From Flectonema sp. DT1601 (taxonomy: Eukaryota; Euglenozoa; Diplonemea; Diplonemida; Diplonemidae), in the NCBI GenBank assembly GCA_964019425.1, contig OZ025806.1, positions 305,374 through 369,373 of the forward strand: a stretch of DNA of 64,000 nt, given 5' to 3'. The translations under genes and the position numbers were made by a program. Every line of letters begins with the position of its first letter. The stretch's first letter is position 1. Below are positions 9,936 through 20,600 of this stretch, in pieces. Below the pieces are notes generated by a model. It was not told where the DNA came from. It did not search any database and worked only from the letters and a program-made list of their open reading frames with translations.

Positions 9936-10010
9936 GGATGTCACGGGGTTCGAACCCGAGACCTCCGGGTCATGATTCGGCGGTCATAACCAGTAGACCA
10001 CCGGAGCTCC
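9936..10010 (-). tRNA. degenerate tRNA-like sequence (CAT anticodon region)
   Basis: Reading the minus strand gives a 75-base tRNA-like unit. A GG...CC acceptor with two mismatches is followed by a GGTGGTCTACTGGTTATGAC D-arm-like part, an ATCATGA anticodon-like loop, GGAGGTC, and a canonical T arm CGGGTTCGAACCCCG. The anticodon stem is poorly paired and there is no clear poly-T terminator, so it is more likely a tRNA relic than a working gene. Methionine identity rests only on the CAT triplet. Confidence 0.45.
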
Positions 10011-10118
10011 GAAAATTCTGAAAATTTCCCCGTCATGTTGGGTTGTTTCGAGCGGTTAAAATTTTTGTGATGAGTTGGCGATTTCGCAAACTATTTTTGT
10101 GGAATTAGGGGTTTTCCC

Positions 10119-10163
10119 ATAAAATAAAATAAAATAATATAAGATAAAATAAAATAAAATAGA
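10119..10163. repeat. (AAAAT)n microsatellite
   Basis: About eight AAAAT units, slightly imperfect. On the minus strand this is a TTTTA-rich tail directly after the LINE at 10,164-12,165, and it supplied the target-site duplication of the TIR element at 8931-10118. Confidence 0.75.
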
Positions 10164-12165
10164 TGAATTTAATAACTCAGTAAACACAGTTGATGATTTC
10201 AGGGATTAATTTTGAATAGTATATCTATGTAACTCCGAGTCGGAGGACCTCGCACCTTGTAGTCGAACCACTTCCGTTCTATCCGCTCATAGTTGGCGTA
10301 GTGGATCTTATTGAGCAGATCAGTAAATTGAGTCTTTTCTATACCATTATAGCAGAAAAGCTCAACTGTCCACAGAAAATTGTGTATTTCCTCGATCACC
10401 GTGTGATTGTAGGCATTATCGATGGCTTGTAAGACTTCGAGCTTATCTCGAGAAGTGAGTTTCGGAAGGTTAGAGAATTTAACAAGATGCCTCAATAACC
10501 ACTGTCTCGGCAGGGCCGCACGCAGCGGAAAGCTCTGCAGGTAGCTCTCCAGGTCCTTCAGCATTGCAGCTAGTTTCGGCTGATTCTCTGTGGCAAAGAA
10601 CGTATGGTGGTGTTGTCCGTCATTTGTCGGGTCATCGCATTGCGGGATGTCCGGGAAGAATTGCTGCACTATGATCCTCGCGCCATTACATCTCGAGAGA
10701 AGGTGATGTGCGTCTGTGTCGGTGTGATTACAGAATCGACAGTCAGTAAGACCCAAGGCAGGGAGCTTTACCAGTTCGTGATGACCCGTTCTCACTCGGG
10801 CTATAATAATCTCGTCACTTCTTAAAAGGTCCTGATGGAACTTCTGTACCCTACCAGACGATGTTGCCAAGTTGTGGACGTGTCGCGTATCTCGGGAGCG
10901 AAGCCATGCTTTTCTGACTTGGTTCACAATTGAACATTGAGCCATTCGGTAGTCAAAGGGAACCTCCGTGAGCGGTATCTCAGATGACGCAGCTTTGGAA
11001 GCCAGGCTATCAGCTAACTCATTTCCAATAACACCACAATGAGAAGGTACAAACTGCATCGTAAACGGGCGATTCAGGGTGGAAATCTGGCTGAGAATCT
11101 CGTGGTTGGTGCGCGAATGCTGGCAGAGGTACCCCTTGGCCAAGCTACTCAGCGATGACTGGCTGTCGGATATGATGTGTATCCTGCCGTTCGGTAGTTG
11201 TGGCGAATTATCGCGGACGATATCCAGAGCCGAGATCAAAGCCCTCTGTTCTGCGTTGTAAATCATCAGAGAGGGGTTATAGCGCTGTAGCTTCGTGTAA
11301 CATTTATTTCGGAAAACCAAGACCGCAGCGTTCCCACAGTGGTAACACCCATCTTTGTCCTCAAAGTAAGAAGCATCTGTATAAACACGTGCAATCGCAG
11401 GTGGCAAGGATTCGATTGATGCAAGGGCATAATTCAGGTTGTGCTCTGTGTCTGATGACTTACGAAAGTCCCTTGAAGGCAGAACCGTGACGTTTGGAAG
11501 AGGTTTCCAAGGAGCCTGATGGTGAGGCAGGTAGAATCTGGACTTGACACTGGGCGTCGGGAAGTATTTCGAGAAGTGGGTTGCTGAGGATTCCCAACGT
11601 CCTTCCTCCCCCTCTCCATTGAAAAGACTCCAGGTAGGTGCATTCTCTGCATATCGTTGGTAACGTTCGTAGATGAGAGCCATGGATTTAGCCAGGTGTT
11701 GTTTGAATGGTAGGATGTCGGATTCTACTGAAACAGCTTGGACCGAAGCTGATGAAGAGCAACCAGTTAGCTTAAGCATGAGCTTCCTGTGTATGATTTC
11801 TACGCGTTTCCATGAGTCTCGGCGGAGATAGGGTGCATATGCTGCAAGGCCGTGGTAAGCTCTCGCTAGTACAAGGCCGTTAACAAGTTGCCTTAGCACT
11901 TCAGTTTTAATTTCGAAAGATGAGATCATCTTCAAGAGACCAATTCCCCGTTTCATAGTGCTAGTCACCTTATTCAGCTGGGGTTCGAATGTCAGTCTAT
12001 CGTCAATCAGCACACCCAGGTAGCGAGCATGTTCAACACGGCGAATAGGTATTGCTGTAAAAATGTCAAGCTTCTTCTTGCCAACCCTGCTGCGAAAATC
12101 GGTTCGAGTTGATACGTCTCTCCCATTCACCGTCAAGGGAAAGACGGGACCACTTTCCATGAGTT
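10164..12165 (-). mobile_element. 5'-truncated LINE with RNase H (ingi/jockey-like group)
   Basis: This contains the 3' part of a LINE: the end of the reverse transcriptase (thumb), RNase H, a CCHC knuckle and a C-terminal extension, followed by a short 3' UTR and a TTTTA-type tail. The RT palm and any endonuclease are absent. The 5' edge meets the dispersed repeat block at 12,172. RT joined to RNase H I is typical of the I, ingi and R1-type clades. The long open frame suggests a fairly recent insertion. Confidence 0.7.
10199..12160 (-). CDS. LINE ORF2 C-terminal part: RT thumb, RNase H, CCHC
   Basis: A 653-residue frame. Residues 44-58 (HARYLGVLIDDRLTF) match the YLGV.iD..L box that follows the RT palm in LINEs. 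RNase H spans about 256-392 with its expected acidic and histidine residues: YTDAS (D262), NAEQRAL (E304), SDSQSS (D332), VPSHCGVIGNELAD (H374, D384). A zinc knuckle C474-x2-C477-x8-H486-x4-C491 follows, then about 160 residues of unrecognised extension to a stop at 10,199. The YxDD catalytic part of the RT is not present. The nominal start at 12,160 is the truncation point, not a native start. Confidence 0.8.
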   Translation of the reverse strand: MESGPVFPLTVNGRDVSTRTDFRSRVGKKKLDIFTAIPIRRVEHARYLGVLIDDRLTFEPQLNKVTSTMKRGIGLLKMISSFEIKTEVLRQLVNGLVLARAYHGLAAYAPYLRRDSWKRVEIIHRKLMLKLTGCSSSASVQAVSVESDILPFKQHLAKSMALIYERYQRYAENAPTWSLFNGEGEEGRWESSATHFSKYFPTPSVKSRFYLPHHQAPWKPLPNVTVLPSRDFRKSSDTEHNLNYALASIESLPPAIARVYTDASYFEDKDGCYHCGNAAVLVFRNKCYTKLQRYNPSLMIYNAEQRALISALDIVRDNSPQLPNGRIHIISDSQSSLSSLAKGYLCQHSRTNHEILSQISTLNRPFTMQFVPSHCGVIGNELADSLASKAASSEIPLTEVPFDYRMAQCSIVNQVRKAWLRSRDTRHVHNLATSSGRVQKFHQDLLRSDEIIIARVRTGHHELVKLPALGLTDCRFCNHTDTDAHHLLSRCNGARIIVQQFFPDIPQCDDPTNDGQHHHTFFATENQPKLAAMLKDLESYLQSFPLRAALPRQWLLRHLVKFSNLPKLTSRDKLEVLQAIDNAYNHTVIEEIHNFLWTVELFCYNGIEKTQFTDLLNKIHYANYERIERKWFDYKVRGPPTRSYIDILFKINP

Positions 12166-12171
12166 GAGTTT

Positions 12172-12868
12172 ACCAGGTGAGATTTGGACTGTTAGCTTTT
12201 GGCTAAAGCCCTCCCTGAAGAGCAAGAACAAAAAAACTACTCACACCTGAAGAAAACATACACAAAGAACACACTGTAAGCTGTGTGTGTATTTTGTGTT
12301 TGTCACACAACAGGAGAGAAAAGAAAGAATGTCAAGGTTGGTCACCTTGTCTATCAACGCACAACATTGGTGGTCTCTACTAGACCCTGAGTGATCCCAC
12401 TGGATCTCTCATCGTTCATAGTACCCTGTGTGAAGTTATAAAATCAAAGGTAAACTATGAACTACAAATGACTTAGCCTGTTATTATAATGCCACAGGCA
12501 GGCCCTGCATTCAGCAACTATCCAGCAGTGCTTGGATGTCCTGATCTTCTTCTAAAAAAAAAGAAAGAAAAACAAAACTGTAGCTGGGATCACTCAGGAT
12601 CAACAGACTACCAATGCTACCTGTTGTACTTGCTCACTGAGTTGAATTACCAGGTGAGATTTGGACAGTTAGCTTTTGGCTAAGGCCCTCCCTGAAGAGC
12701 AAGAACAAAAAAACTACTCTCACCTGAAGAAAACATACACAAAGAACACACTGTGGGGGGTGATGCCAAACACCCAGAAGTACTAAACTGCTTTCCTTCT
12801 TGCTGCCCAGGAGTTTCTGACCAGAACTAATAGAAAATAAAAAGTAGATGGGAAACAATAAAAAGTAA
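12172..12868 (+). repeat. mosaic of dispersed blocks P-R-P'-Q
   Basis: Block P (12,172-12,265, starting CCAGGTGAGATTTGGAC) is followed by R (12,266-12,640), a second P (12,648-12,755) and Q (12,756-12,868, from TGATGCCAAACACCCAG). The locus at 54,025-54,605 has the same blocks as P-R-Q with only one P. Q stops abruptly at ...AAAAAGTAAA where the LINE terminus TTTCGATAAG begins, while at 54,590 Q continues uninterrupted. This identifies 12,868/12,869 as a LINE insertion junction. No coding sequence is seen. Confidence 0.7.
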
Positions 12869-13262
12869 ATTTCGATAAGTGGGAAGTAACGGACTGGGAG
12901 CTTTTGGCTCCTGCCCTATTCCCGACGTAAACTTTCTTTTTATTTTTTTTTTTTTTTTAACAGGCCCAAAGGGCGACAATGATGGTTGCTGACCAAGGAA
13001 TAATATTCAAATGAATTTTCGTTTCAAAGAAACGAACAGAATTAAGAGAGAGGTAGAGAAAAAAAAAAAAAAAAAAAAAAAGAAAGAATAGAAAAAAAAT
13101 ATGAAGAGGAAATAATCAAACATGAAAAAAAAAAAAAAAAATAAAATATAAATAAAAAACGTTGTATGAAAAAGGAAAAAAAGAAAAAAAAAAGACCAGA
13201 AAAGGAAAGAGAAAATGAAAAGGTATAATATTATTGTGGGGATATGAGGATAGCAGGGAGAT

Positions 13263-13270
<8 letters not shown>
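12869..13270 (-). repeat. conserved 3'-terminal block of the LINE
   Basis: It starts TTTCGATAAGTGGGAAGTAA, continues GGAGCTTTTGGCTCCTGCC (a GGAGC...GCTCC hairpin) and AACAGGCCCAAAGGGCGACA, then A/T homopolymers to GCAGGGAGATGCTC. It is repeated at 23,219, 33,570 and 55,675 (same strand) and as the reverse complement ending at 52,248 and 62,583. Its constant position at the end of every copy suggests it is the part recognised by the reverse transcriptase. Confidence 0.75.
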
Positions 13271-13300
<30 letters not shown>

Positions 13301-13321
13301 TTATTATTTAAAAAAAGGAAA

Positions 13322-13553
13322 CAATCAGTTTAGCGTCTCGATCAGGACGGAAAATAGAAATTAATCGACATAGTCGATCGATAGAAAAAAAACAATGATA
13401 ACATTGTTTATTCCTTTTTTTTTTTTTTTTTTTTATTCTTTTTATTTATTTTTAAAGAAAAAACAATCAGTTTAGCGTCCTGACCAGGACGGAAAATTGA
13501 AAGTGATCCACATAGTCGATCGATAGAAAAAAGACAATGATAACATTGTTTAT

Positions 13554-13586
<33 letters not shown>

Positions 13587-13977
13587 CTTTTAATTATTTT
13601 AAAGAAAAAACAATCAGTTTAGCGTCTTGACCAGGACGGAAAATAGAAAGTGATCGACATAGTCGATCGATAAAAAACAATGATAACATTGTTTATTCCT
13701 TTTTTTTTTCTTTTTTTTTTATTCTTTTTATTTATTTTTAAAGAAAAAACAATCAGTTTAGCGTCCTGACCAGGACGGAAAATAGAAAGTAATCGACATA
13801 GTCGATCGATAAAAAAAAAACAATGATAACATTGTTTATTCCTTTTTTTTTTCTTTTTTTTATTCTTTTTATTTATTTTTAAAGAAAAAACAATCAGTTT
13901 AGCGTCCTGACCAGGACGGAAAATTGAAAGTGATCGACATAGTCGATCGATAAAAAAACAATGATAACATTGTTTAT

Positions 13978-14008
<31 letters not shown>

Positions 14009-14782
14009 CCTTTTAATTATTTTTTAAAGAAAAAACAATCAGTTTAGCGTCTTGACCAGGACGGAAAATAGAAAGTGATCGACATAGTCGATCGATAAAA
14101 AACAATGATAACATTGTTTATTCTTTTTTTTTTTTTTTTTTTTTTTTAATCCTTTTTATTATTTTAAAGAAAAAACAATCAGTTTAGCGTCTTGACCAGG
14201 ACGGAAAATAGAAAGTGATCGACATAGTCGATCGATAAAAAAACAATGATAACATTGTTTATTCTTTTTTTTTTTTTTTTTTTAAATTCTTTTTATTTAT
14301 TTTTAAAGAAAAAAAACGGAAAATAAAAATTAGTCGACAAAGTCGAACGATAAAAAAAAACAATGATAACATTGTTTATTCTTTTTTTTTTTGTTTTTTT
14401 TTATATTCTTTTTTATTAATTTTGAAAAAAAAACAATCAGTTTAGCGTCTTGACCAGGACGGAAAATAGAAAGTAATCGACATAGTCGATCGATAAAAAA
14501 AACAATGATAACATTGTTTACTCTTTTTTTTTTTTTTTTTTAAATTCTTTTTATTTTAAAAAGAAAAAAAACGGAAAATAGAAATTAGTCAACAAAGTCG
14601 AACGATAAAAAAAAAAACAATGATAACATTGTTTATTCTTTTTTTTTTATTTTTTTTTTTATATTCTTTTTTATTAATTTTGAAAAAAAAAACAATCAGT
14701 TTAGCGTCTTGACCAGGACGGAAAATAGAAAGTGATCGACATAGTCGATCGATAAAAAAAAAACAATGATAACATTGTTTAT

Positions 14783-14819
<37 letters not shown>

Positions 14820-15860
14820 CTTTTTTTTTTTTTAAAGAAAAAACAATCAGTTTAGCGTCTTGACCAGGACGGAAAATAGAAAGTAATCGACATAGTCGAT
14901 CGATAAAAAAAACAATGATAACATTGTTTATTCTTTTTTTTTTTTTTTTTAAATCTTTTTATTTATTTTTTAAAAAGAAAAAAAAAAAACGGAAAATAGA
15001 AATTAGTCAACAACGTCGAACGATAAAAAAAAAAACAATGATAACATTGTTTATTCTTTTTTTTTTTATTTTTTTTTGTATTCTTTTTTATTAATTTTGA
15101 AAAAAAAACAATCAGTTTTGCGTCTTGACCAGGACGGAAAATAGAAAGTGATCGACATAGTCGATCGATAAAAAAACAATGATAACATTGTTTATTCTTT
15201 TTTTTTTTTTTTTTTTTTTTAAATCCTTTTTATTATTTTTAAAGAAAAAACAATCAGTTTAGCGTCTTGACCAGGACGAAAAATAGAAAGTGATCGACAT
15301 AGTCGATCGATAAAAAAACAATGATAACATTGTTTATTCTTTTTTTTTTTTTTCTTCTTTTTTTTAAATCCTTCTTTTTATTTTTTAAAGAAAAAACAAT
15401 CAGTTTAGCGTCTTGACCAGGACGGAAAATAGAAAGTAATCGACATAGTCGATCGATAAAATAAAAACAATGATAACATTGTTTATTCCTTTTTTTTTTT
15501 TTTTTATTCTTTTTATTTATTTTTAAAGAAAAAAACGGAAAATAGAAAGTAATCGACATAGTCGATCGATAAAAAAACAATGATAACATTGTTTATTCTT
15601 TTTTTTTTTTTTTTTTTTTTAAATTCTTTTTATTTATTTTTTAAGAAAAAAACGGAGAATAGAAATTAGTCGACAAAGTCGAACGATAAAAAAACAATGA
15701 TAACATTGTTTATTCTTTTTTTTATTTTTTTTTTTATATTCTTTTTTATTAATTTTGAAAAAAAAAAAAAAACAATCAGTTTAGCGTCTTGACCAGGACG
15801 GAAAATAGAAAGTAATCGACATAGTCGATCGATAAAAATACAATGATAACATTGTTTAAT
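13322..15860 (-). repeat. hairpin satellite in the LINE 3' region (copy 1)
   Basis: About 19 tandem units of roughly 110-150 bp. Each complete unit carries three short inverted repeats: CGTCCTGACCAGGACG, GATCGACATAGTCGATC and ACAATGATAACATTGT, separated by T and A homopolymers of varying length. A shorter unit type lacks the first hairpin and reads GTCGACAAAGTCGAAC in place of the second. No gene lies within. The apparent frames are lysine/phenylalanine translations of the homopolymers. Confidence 0.85.
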
Positions 15861-16104
15861 CTTTTATAATTTTTTATTTTTTTTTTTGTTTTAAAAAAAA
15901 AAAAAAAAAACAAGCGGAATTGATCATAATGGGTGGTAGGGGTTGTTATAACTTCGTTTGAAAATTCTTCTTTTTTGATTTCTTTTTTTTTTTCTTTTTA
16001 CAGGAGTTAAGATCACTTTCAGGAGACAACACATTAACAAGAGCAGCAAGCAGAGTTGACACTATCAATTCAAATTTGAAATACCGGGAATTAATTTACA
16101 AGGA

Positions 16105-16199
16105 GGTATCTCAAGTGACTTGGTATCTCTAGCGTGTCGGTATCTCTGGAGTGCTGGTATCTCGTATGTGCGTTGGTATCTCATGAGTGATGGTATCTC
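16105..16199 (-). repeat. six GGTATCTC boxes at ~17-bp period
   Basis: GGTATCTC occurs at 16,105, 16,122, 16,139, 16,156, 16,175 and 16,192, so the spacings are 17, 17, 17, 19 and 17. The intervening bases vary. In the inverted relative at 58,730-58,830 the complementary GAGATACC series is kept at the same spacing. Each sits between the hairpin satellite and the 212-bp repeats. Confidence 0.8.
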
Positions 16200-16528
16200 T
16201 TGTGCATTAGAGAAACGAAAAAGAATGTCATGACCATGACGGAAGAATTGAGGAATTGAGTTAACATGTTCAATTTAACTTATTTAAACTTTTTTTTTTT
16301 TTTTAACAGACCGTAACTATTTGAAAATAAAATGTAGATGGGAAACAGTGAAAAGTAAAATGGATGATAAAATTAAATGAGAAATATGACATAACAGACC
16401 AGATAGAGAGTATTAAAAGGAAATTGAAAAGGAAAAGAGAAACTAGGTTAACACTTATTTAAAATTAAGACCGGTTAGTCAGTTTAAGGTCTTGACTAGG
16501 ACCAACAAAAAAGAAAGAAAAAAAAATT

Positions 16529-17150
16529 TAACGATCAAGCTGAGCTGATCTTGTTTTTATTACAAATAGGGGAGCGGGAGGGATGGAAGGAATAGAGGAA
16601 AAAAAAAAGAAAAGGTTGATCAATTGGATCTGATCGTCGAGAAGAGGAAATTTTTTTAAAGGTTGATCGGTATAGCCGATCGTTGAGAAAAATAAACAGA
16701 TATAAATACAATCAGTTTAAATTAAAAAAAGAAAAAAAGATTAACGATCAAGCTGAGCTGATCTTGTTTTTATTACAAATAGGGGAGCGGGAGGGATGGA
16801 AGGAATAGAGGAAAAAAAAAGAAAAGGTTGATCAATTGGATCTGATCGTCGAGAAGAAGAAATTATTTTAAAGGTTGATCGGTATAGCCGATCGTCGAGA
16901 AAAATAAACAGATATAAATACAATCAGTTTAAATTAAAAAAAGAAAAAAAGATTAACGATCAAGCTGAGCTGATCTTGTTTTTATTTAAAATTAGGGGAG
17001 CGGGAGGGATGGAAGGAATAAAGGAAAAAAAAAAAAAAAAAAGGTCGATCAATTGGATCTGATCGTCGAGAAGAAGAAAACAATTATTTATAAAAAAAAA
17101 ATGGTCGGTATAGCCGATCGTTGAGAAAAGAACAGATATAAATACAATCG
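16529..17150 (-). repeat. three tandem 212-bp repeats
   Basis: The units start at 16,529, 16,742 and 16,954, each with TAACGATCAAGCTGAGCTGA. Each contains inverted repeats of its own (GATCAAGCTGAGCTGATC, GATCGGTATAGCCGATC) and the word ACAATCAGTTT that also opens the hairpin satellite unit, which hints at common ancestry. Confidence 0.8.
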
Positions 17151-17398
17151 GTTTTGGTGATCGACGAGTGGAGCGATCACTTGACAAGAAGGAAAAAGAA
17201 AGGACCGATTAATTGGGGCTTTGATTGTATTCCCAAGGCATGTTTTTTTTTTTTTTTTTTTTATTATTCATTTACATTATTATTTTTTTTTTTTTTTTTT
17301 AAATTAATAATCACATTTTGTTCAAAAATATTTCATATTAGAGTAAAAGAAAAAGAAAAAAAGAAATAAGAGAAAAAAAAAAAAAAAAAAAACCATTG

Positions 17399-17436
17399 CT
17401 GGCCCCCTCACCACTCATAGAGGATGAGGAGGCCAG
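17399..17436. repeat. hairpin just downstream of the LINE ORF
   Basis: CTGGCCCCCTCA and TGAGGAGGCCAG are complementary over 12 bases with one mismatch, 14 bases apart. It lies about 210 bases 3' of the LINE stop codon on the minus strand and recurs in the other copies. Confidence 0.6.
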
Positions 17437-17648
17437 TAAGGCGTCACTCAAATCTATGCCAAGCCTTGGGAACTTGGATTGGGGTTTAGACCATTTATAA
17501 TTAACAATTAACAATTAACCTGATTAACGTTATGATCTGACGGACATAAACATATCGATAAAATAATACAAACAAAAACGAACAATAAATAATAAATAAG
17601 CTAAAAAACTAACTAAACAAAGTGATGTGAAAGTAAGGAAAAAGAGAA

Positions 17649-20600
17649 TTACAAGGGGGTGGAGTCACCGTGAACGTCATCAGCAGAACATCTCCTTCGA
17701 TTGTAACGATATCTTGATGGAGGGGTTCGTTTTTTCAGAGTTGAACGCTCAGACTTTCTCGGCGGAGTTTCATTTTCCTCATGTTCTTCTGTGTCTGGCG
17801 GACTCAAACCTTCTGCCCATGAAGCTAATTGGAACTTCAGGGCCGCAATTTGAGACCGTGCCAAGGCGAGTTGAGCATTTAAATCGCTCGCCAGTCCCGT
17901 TAACATCATGGATTGCTCAAGCTGCTCTGCGTGAGTTGTACACCGTTGGTGATTCAGCTCCGAGAGGCGAAGTTGGGCATCCAGAAGTTGTTCTGAGAGC
18001 TCTGCCGCTTTCTCGTTTGTTTCGAGAGAGTCATCTACTGCTCGACAGTAGTTCTCGAGTAAGTCAATCCTACCCTCGGACCATTGTCTCGCAATAGGTG
18101 TATTCTCTTTAACGGAGATAACGTGACTCTCTTGTCGTAAAATCTTGGTCGGCGTGCGGTCGAGAGCTTCACTCTGCGGCATTGTCGGAGGAATTGAGGC
18201 TAGAGGACAAAGAGGGGTGATATAATTAAGGGTAGGGATAAGGGGTTTAATAAGAGGAGTAAAAAGACTACTCGTAGTTGTAAAGAGCGAGAGGTAGTTC
18301 TTTGCTATCTTCATCATAGCAACAGATTCATACAGAACGGGGGTTCGGGGGGAAACTTGTTGACTAAAGTGGGTCATACGGGGACGCGCGGCACGCAAAC
18401 TCTCGACCTCCTGTTGAGTATAGAAAAGTCTTATTTTACTTTCTCTTTCCTCATTACATTTGGTCTCCAATTCGTTCGACAGAAGAACAAACCTTTGATG
18501 GTAATTAAAGAGCGCCATTTCCGATAGGTCTGCTCTCTGAGTCAGATTTGCGAGCTCACGTTTCCTGTAATCTTCCACTAAGTCATATTGTCGAACTAGT
18601 GCAGAAAGAGAAGTCTTCGATTCATCGCGTTCTGCTGTTAACCGTTGAATTACTCCTTCCAGAAGTTCATATTCTTTTCTATCTTTTTCAATAATTAAAA
18701 CAGGGGGCGCAGGAGGAAGTGAGGATGGATCCTGGTTGGTAGCTTTGATCTCAACAGGTAATCCATTTAGTAACTGCTTGTCTTTCTCGAGGGAGGCTGA
18801 CATCGCATTAAAGTAAAATAAAAATAGAACATAAAAAATTCGTTCTTTCATTTGCTCTAATTCGTTTTCTAAAATCTGGCATTTCAAGGAAAGTTTCAGC
18901 CTTAATTTTCCTTCTTTTTTTTTGTACAAGGGGGTTTGAGAACCCATGTCAGATTGAGTTCTTATCACTATAGCGAAATCAGCAGGAAGTGTTTGCGATC
19001 CCGTTGACATGAGTTCAGGTGGGGGAGTCTGGAAAGAGATGGAAGAAATAGAAGAGAATGACAAGGAGAGTCCAGTGAGCTCATCCTCATCTAACAAAAC
19101 AGAAGGGGCCGGGGAGGAAGAACCATTGGCAATAAGTAGAATAGAAAGAGCCGATGCGTAACAAGTTTGCCAGATAAAACATTTCTCAAGCCACGATCTT
19201 TCAATGGTGAGCTTTTCGATCGTTTTCAGTTTTGTTACTTTGTGGATTTTGACTTCTTCCACAGGGAAGATTTCTTTACCATCTTTTATAAAACTTGCAG
19301 TGGCAGGTTCTTCTTTAATGCTGCGCATTAGTGGTCTTGAATGCCACGTGGGGAGGTTCCTCGTCTGGAACAGAACATATGAGCACTGTCTGGCGATTCT
19401 GGTGCATTCACAAAATAAAGCTTTTGTTGGTGCTAAAGGTGAACCGATGTGACGTGTCCAGATGTTCAGCTGGTCCATGCAGATGTTTCCTCGTACGCCA
19501 ACTTCAATAGTAAAAATGTTACAGTCGAAGCCATTAGCGATGATCGAGTCTCTTAGCTTTAGGTATTTCTTTTCCTTTAAGACATGAGAGGTTTCGAAAC
19601 GATCTTCATTTGGACACGTCAGCTCCAGAATCAGTGCTCTTTTCGCAAAAAAAGAATAAATAAAAATGTCTGGTCTTAGAGAGGACGAGACATGGCACAC
19701 TTCAAGAGGAACAATTAGGCGGTTATCACCGACATCGTCGAGGATGACCCAATCATTCGCTAGTGAAAGTTCGCCTGTCTCTTTAGAAATTCTTTCTAGG
19801 GGTTTATTTTCCCCTGTTTTTAAAAAAGTTTGAGAGGGAGGCGGGAGGTTTTCTTTTCTTTTGTTGGCTTTTATTATCAACTCTTCCAAGAAGATAACAA
19901 TGCGTTTTAGAACGCTGTCGTGACGCCACGTGAACCTCCCTTGTGTTAAAGAGACAGGACAGCCTGTTAAGACATGCCTGAGGGTAGGATTCACTTTGCC
20001 ACACAAAACACAATTTTGGTCCACATTGGTGATGTTCCACCTCTTTAAATTATCTTGTGAGGGGAGGGTGTTTGTAACCGCTTTCAGTTGAAATGAGATA
20101 TAGGCAGGATTTCCCTCCCTAAGTACCTTATTCCAGGTGAAATCGTTTATCATACATTTAGACCACTCCTTCCACTGACCTTGGACTTGTAATTTATTCA
20201 AAGAGTTCAGTAGTTCATCTGTGGCTTCCACTTCAAAACGCTTAAGGAGATCGGGGCGAGTAGTACGTAGATCGCGCAATCGGTGACCAAGACCAGCTGA
20301 TTGCTTCGCAAGAGAACGGTAAGAAAAAAACTTAATAAGGCGCTCCCACTCAGCAGAAGCTGAAAACTTTTTCGACCAGTTGGACGATTTCTCCATAATA
20401 ACATTGTAGACACCGTGCATGTCAGAGTCCTGTGAGGATCTGAGGATGTCTAGTTTAATTGATTGCGCTTGTTTATATAGCGTCTCAACTCTTTTGTGTC
20501 TGAGACCAACAGTGTTCTTTGAACCGGTAAAAAGGATGACTGTGTTCGCAGAGCGGACAAATCCCCACCATTTCTTCAAAAAAGGTTTAATAATTTTGTC

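Larger units (their letters stand above)
8931..10118. mobile_element. Mutator-like TIR element carrying rRNA and tRNA-like cargo
   Basis: The ends are inverted repeats of about 48 bp. The left arm starts GGGAAAACCTCTAATTCAAC and the right arm, read inwards, starts GGGAAAACCCCTAATTCCAC. Both continue through an identical ATAGTTTGCGAAATCGCC. The flanks carry the 9-bp duplication ATAAAATAA on both sides. Long TIRs with a 9-bp duplication are the hallmark of Mutator-like elements. No transposase is encoded. The interior contains a C/G-run module with a strong hairpin (9084-9116), an LSU rRNA fragment (about 9206-9600), an unassigned stretch (9601-9930) and a tRNA-like sequence (9936-10010). Related elements sit at 43,660-44,156 and from 63,369. 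Confidence 0.75.

Noticed and set aside
15254-15589. 111-residue and similar frames inside the satellite arrays
   Set aside because: They are Lys/Phe/Leu-rich translations of homopolymers and hairpin words, repeated wherever the satellite is repeated.
16105-16199. CRISPR-like array
   Set aside because: Repeats of 8 bases on a 17-base period inside a eukaryotic retrotransposon, with no cas genes, do not fit CRISPR architecture.
17627-18097. 156-residue plus-strand frame opposite the LINE protein, repeated in each copy
   Set aside because: It lies antisense to the 3' end of a clear coding region, has no domain, and is best explained as a shadow of the coiled-coil part.
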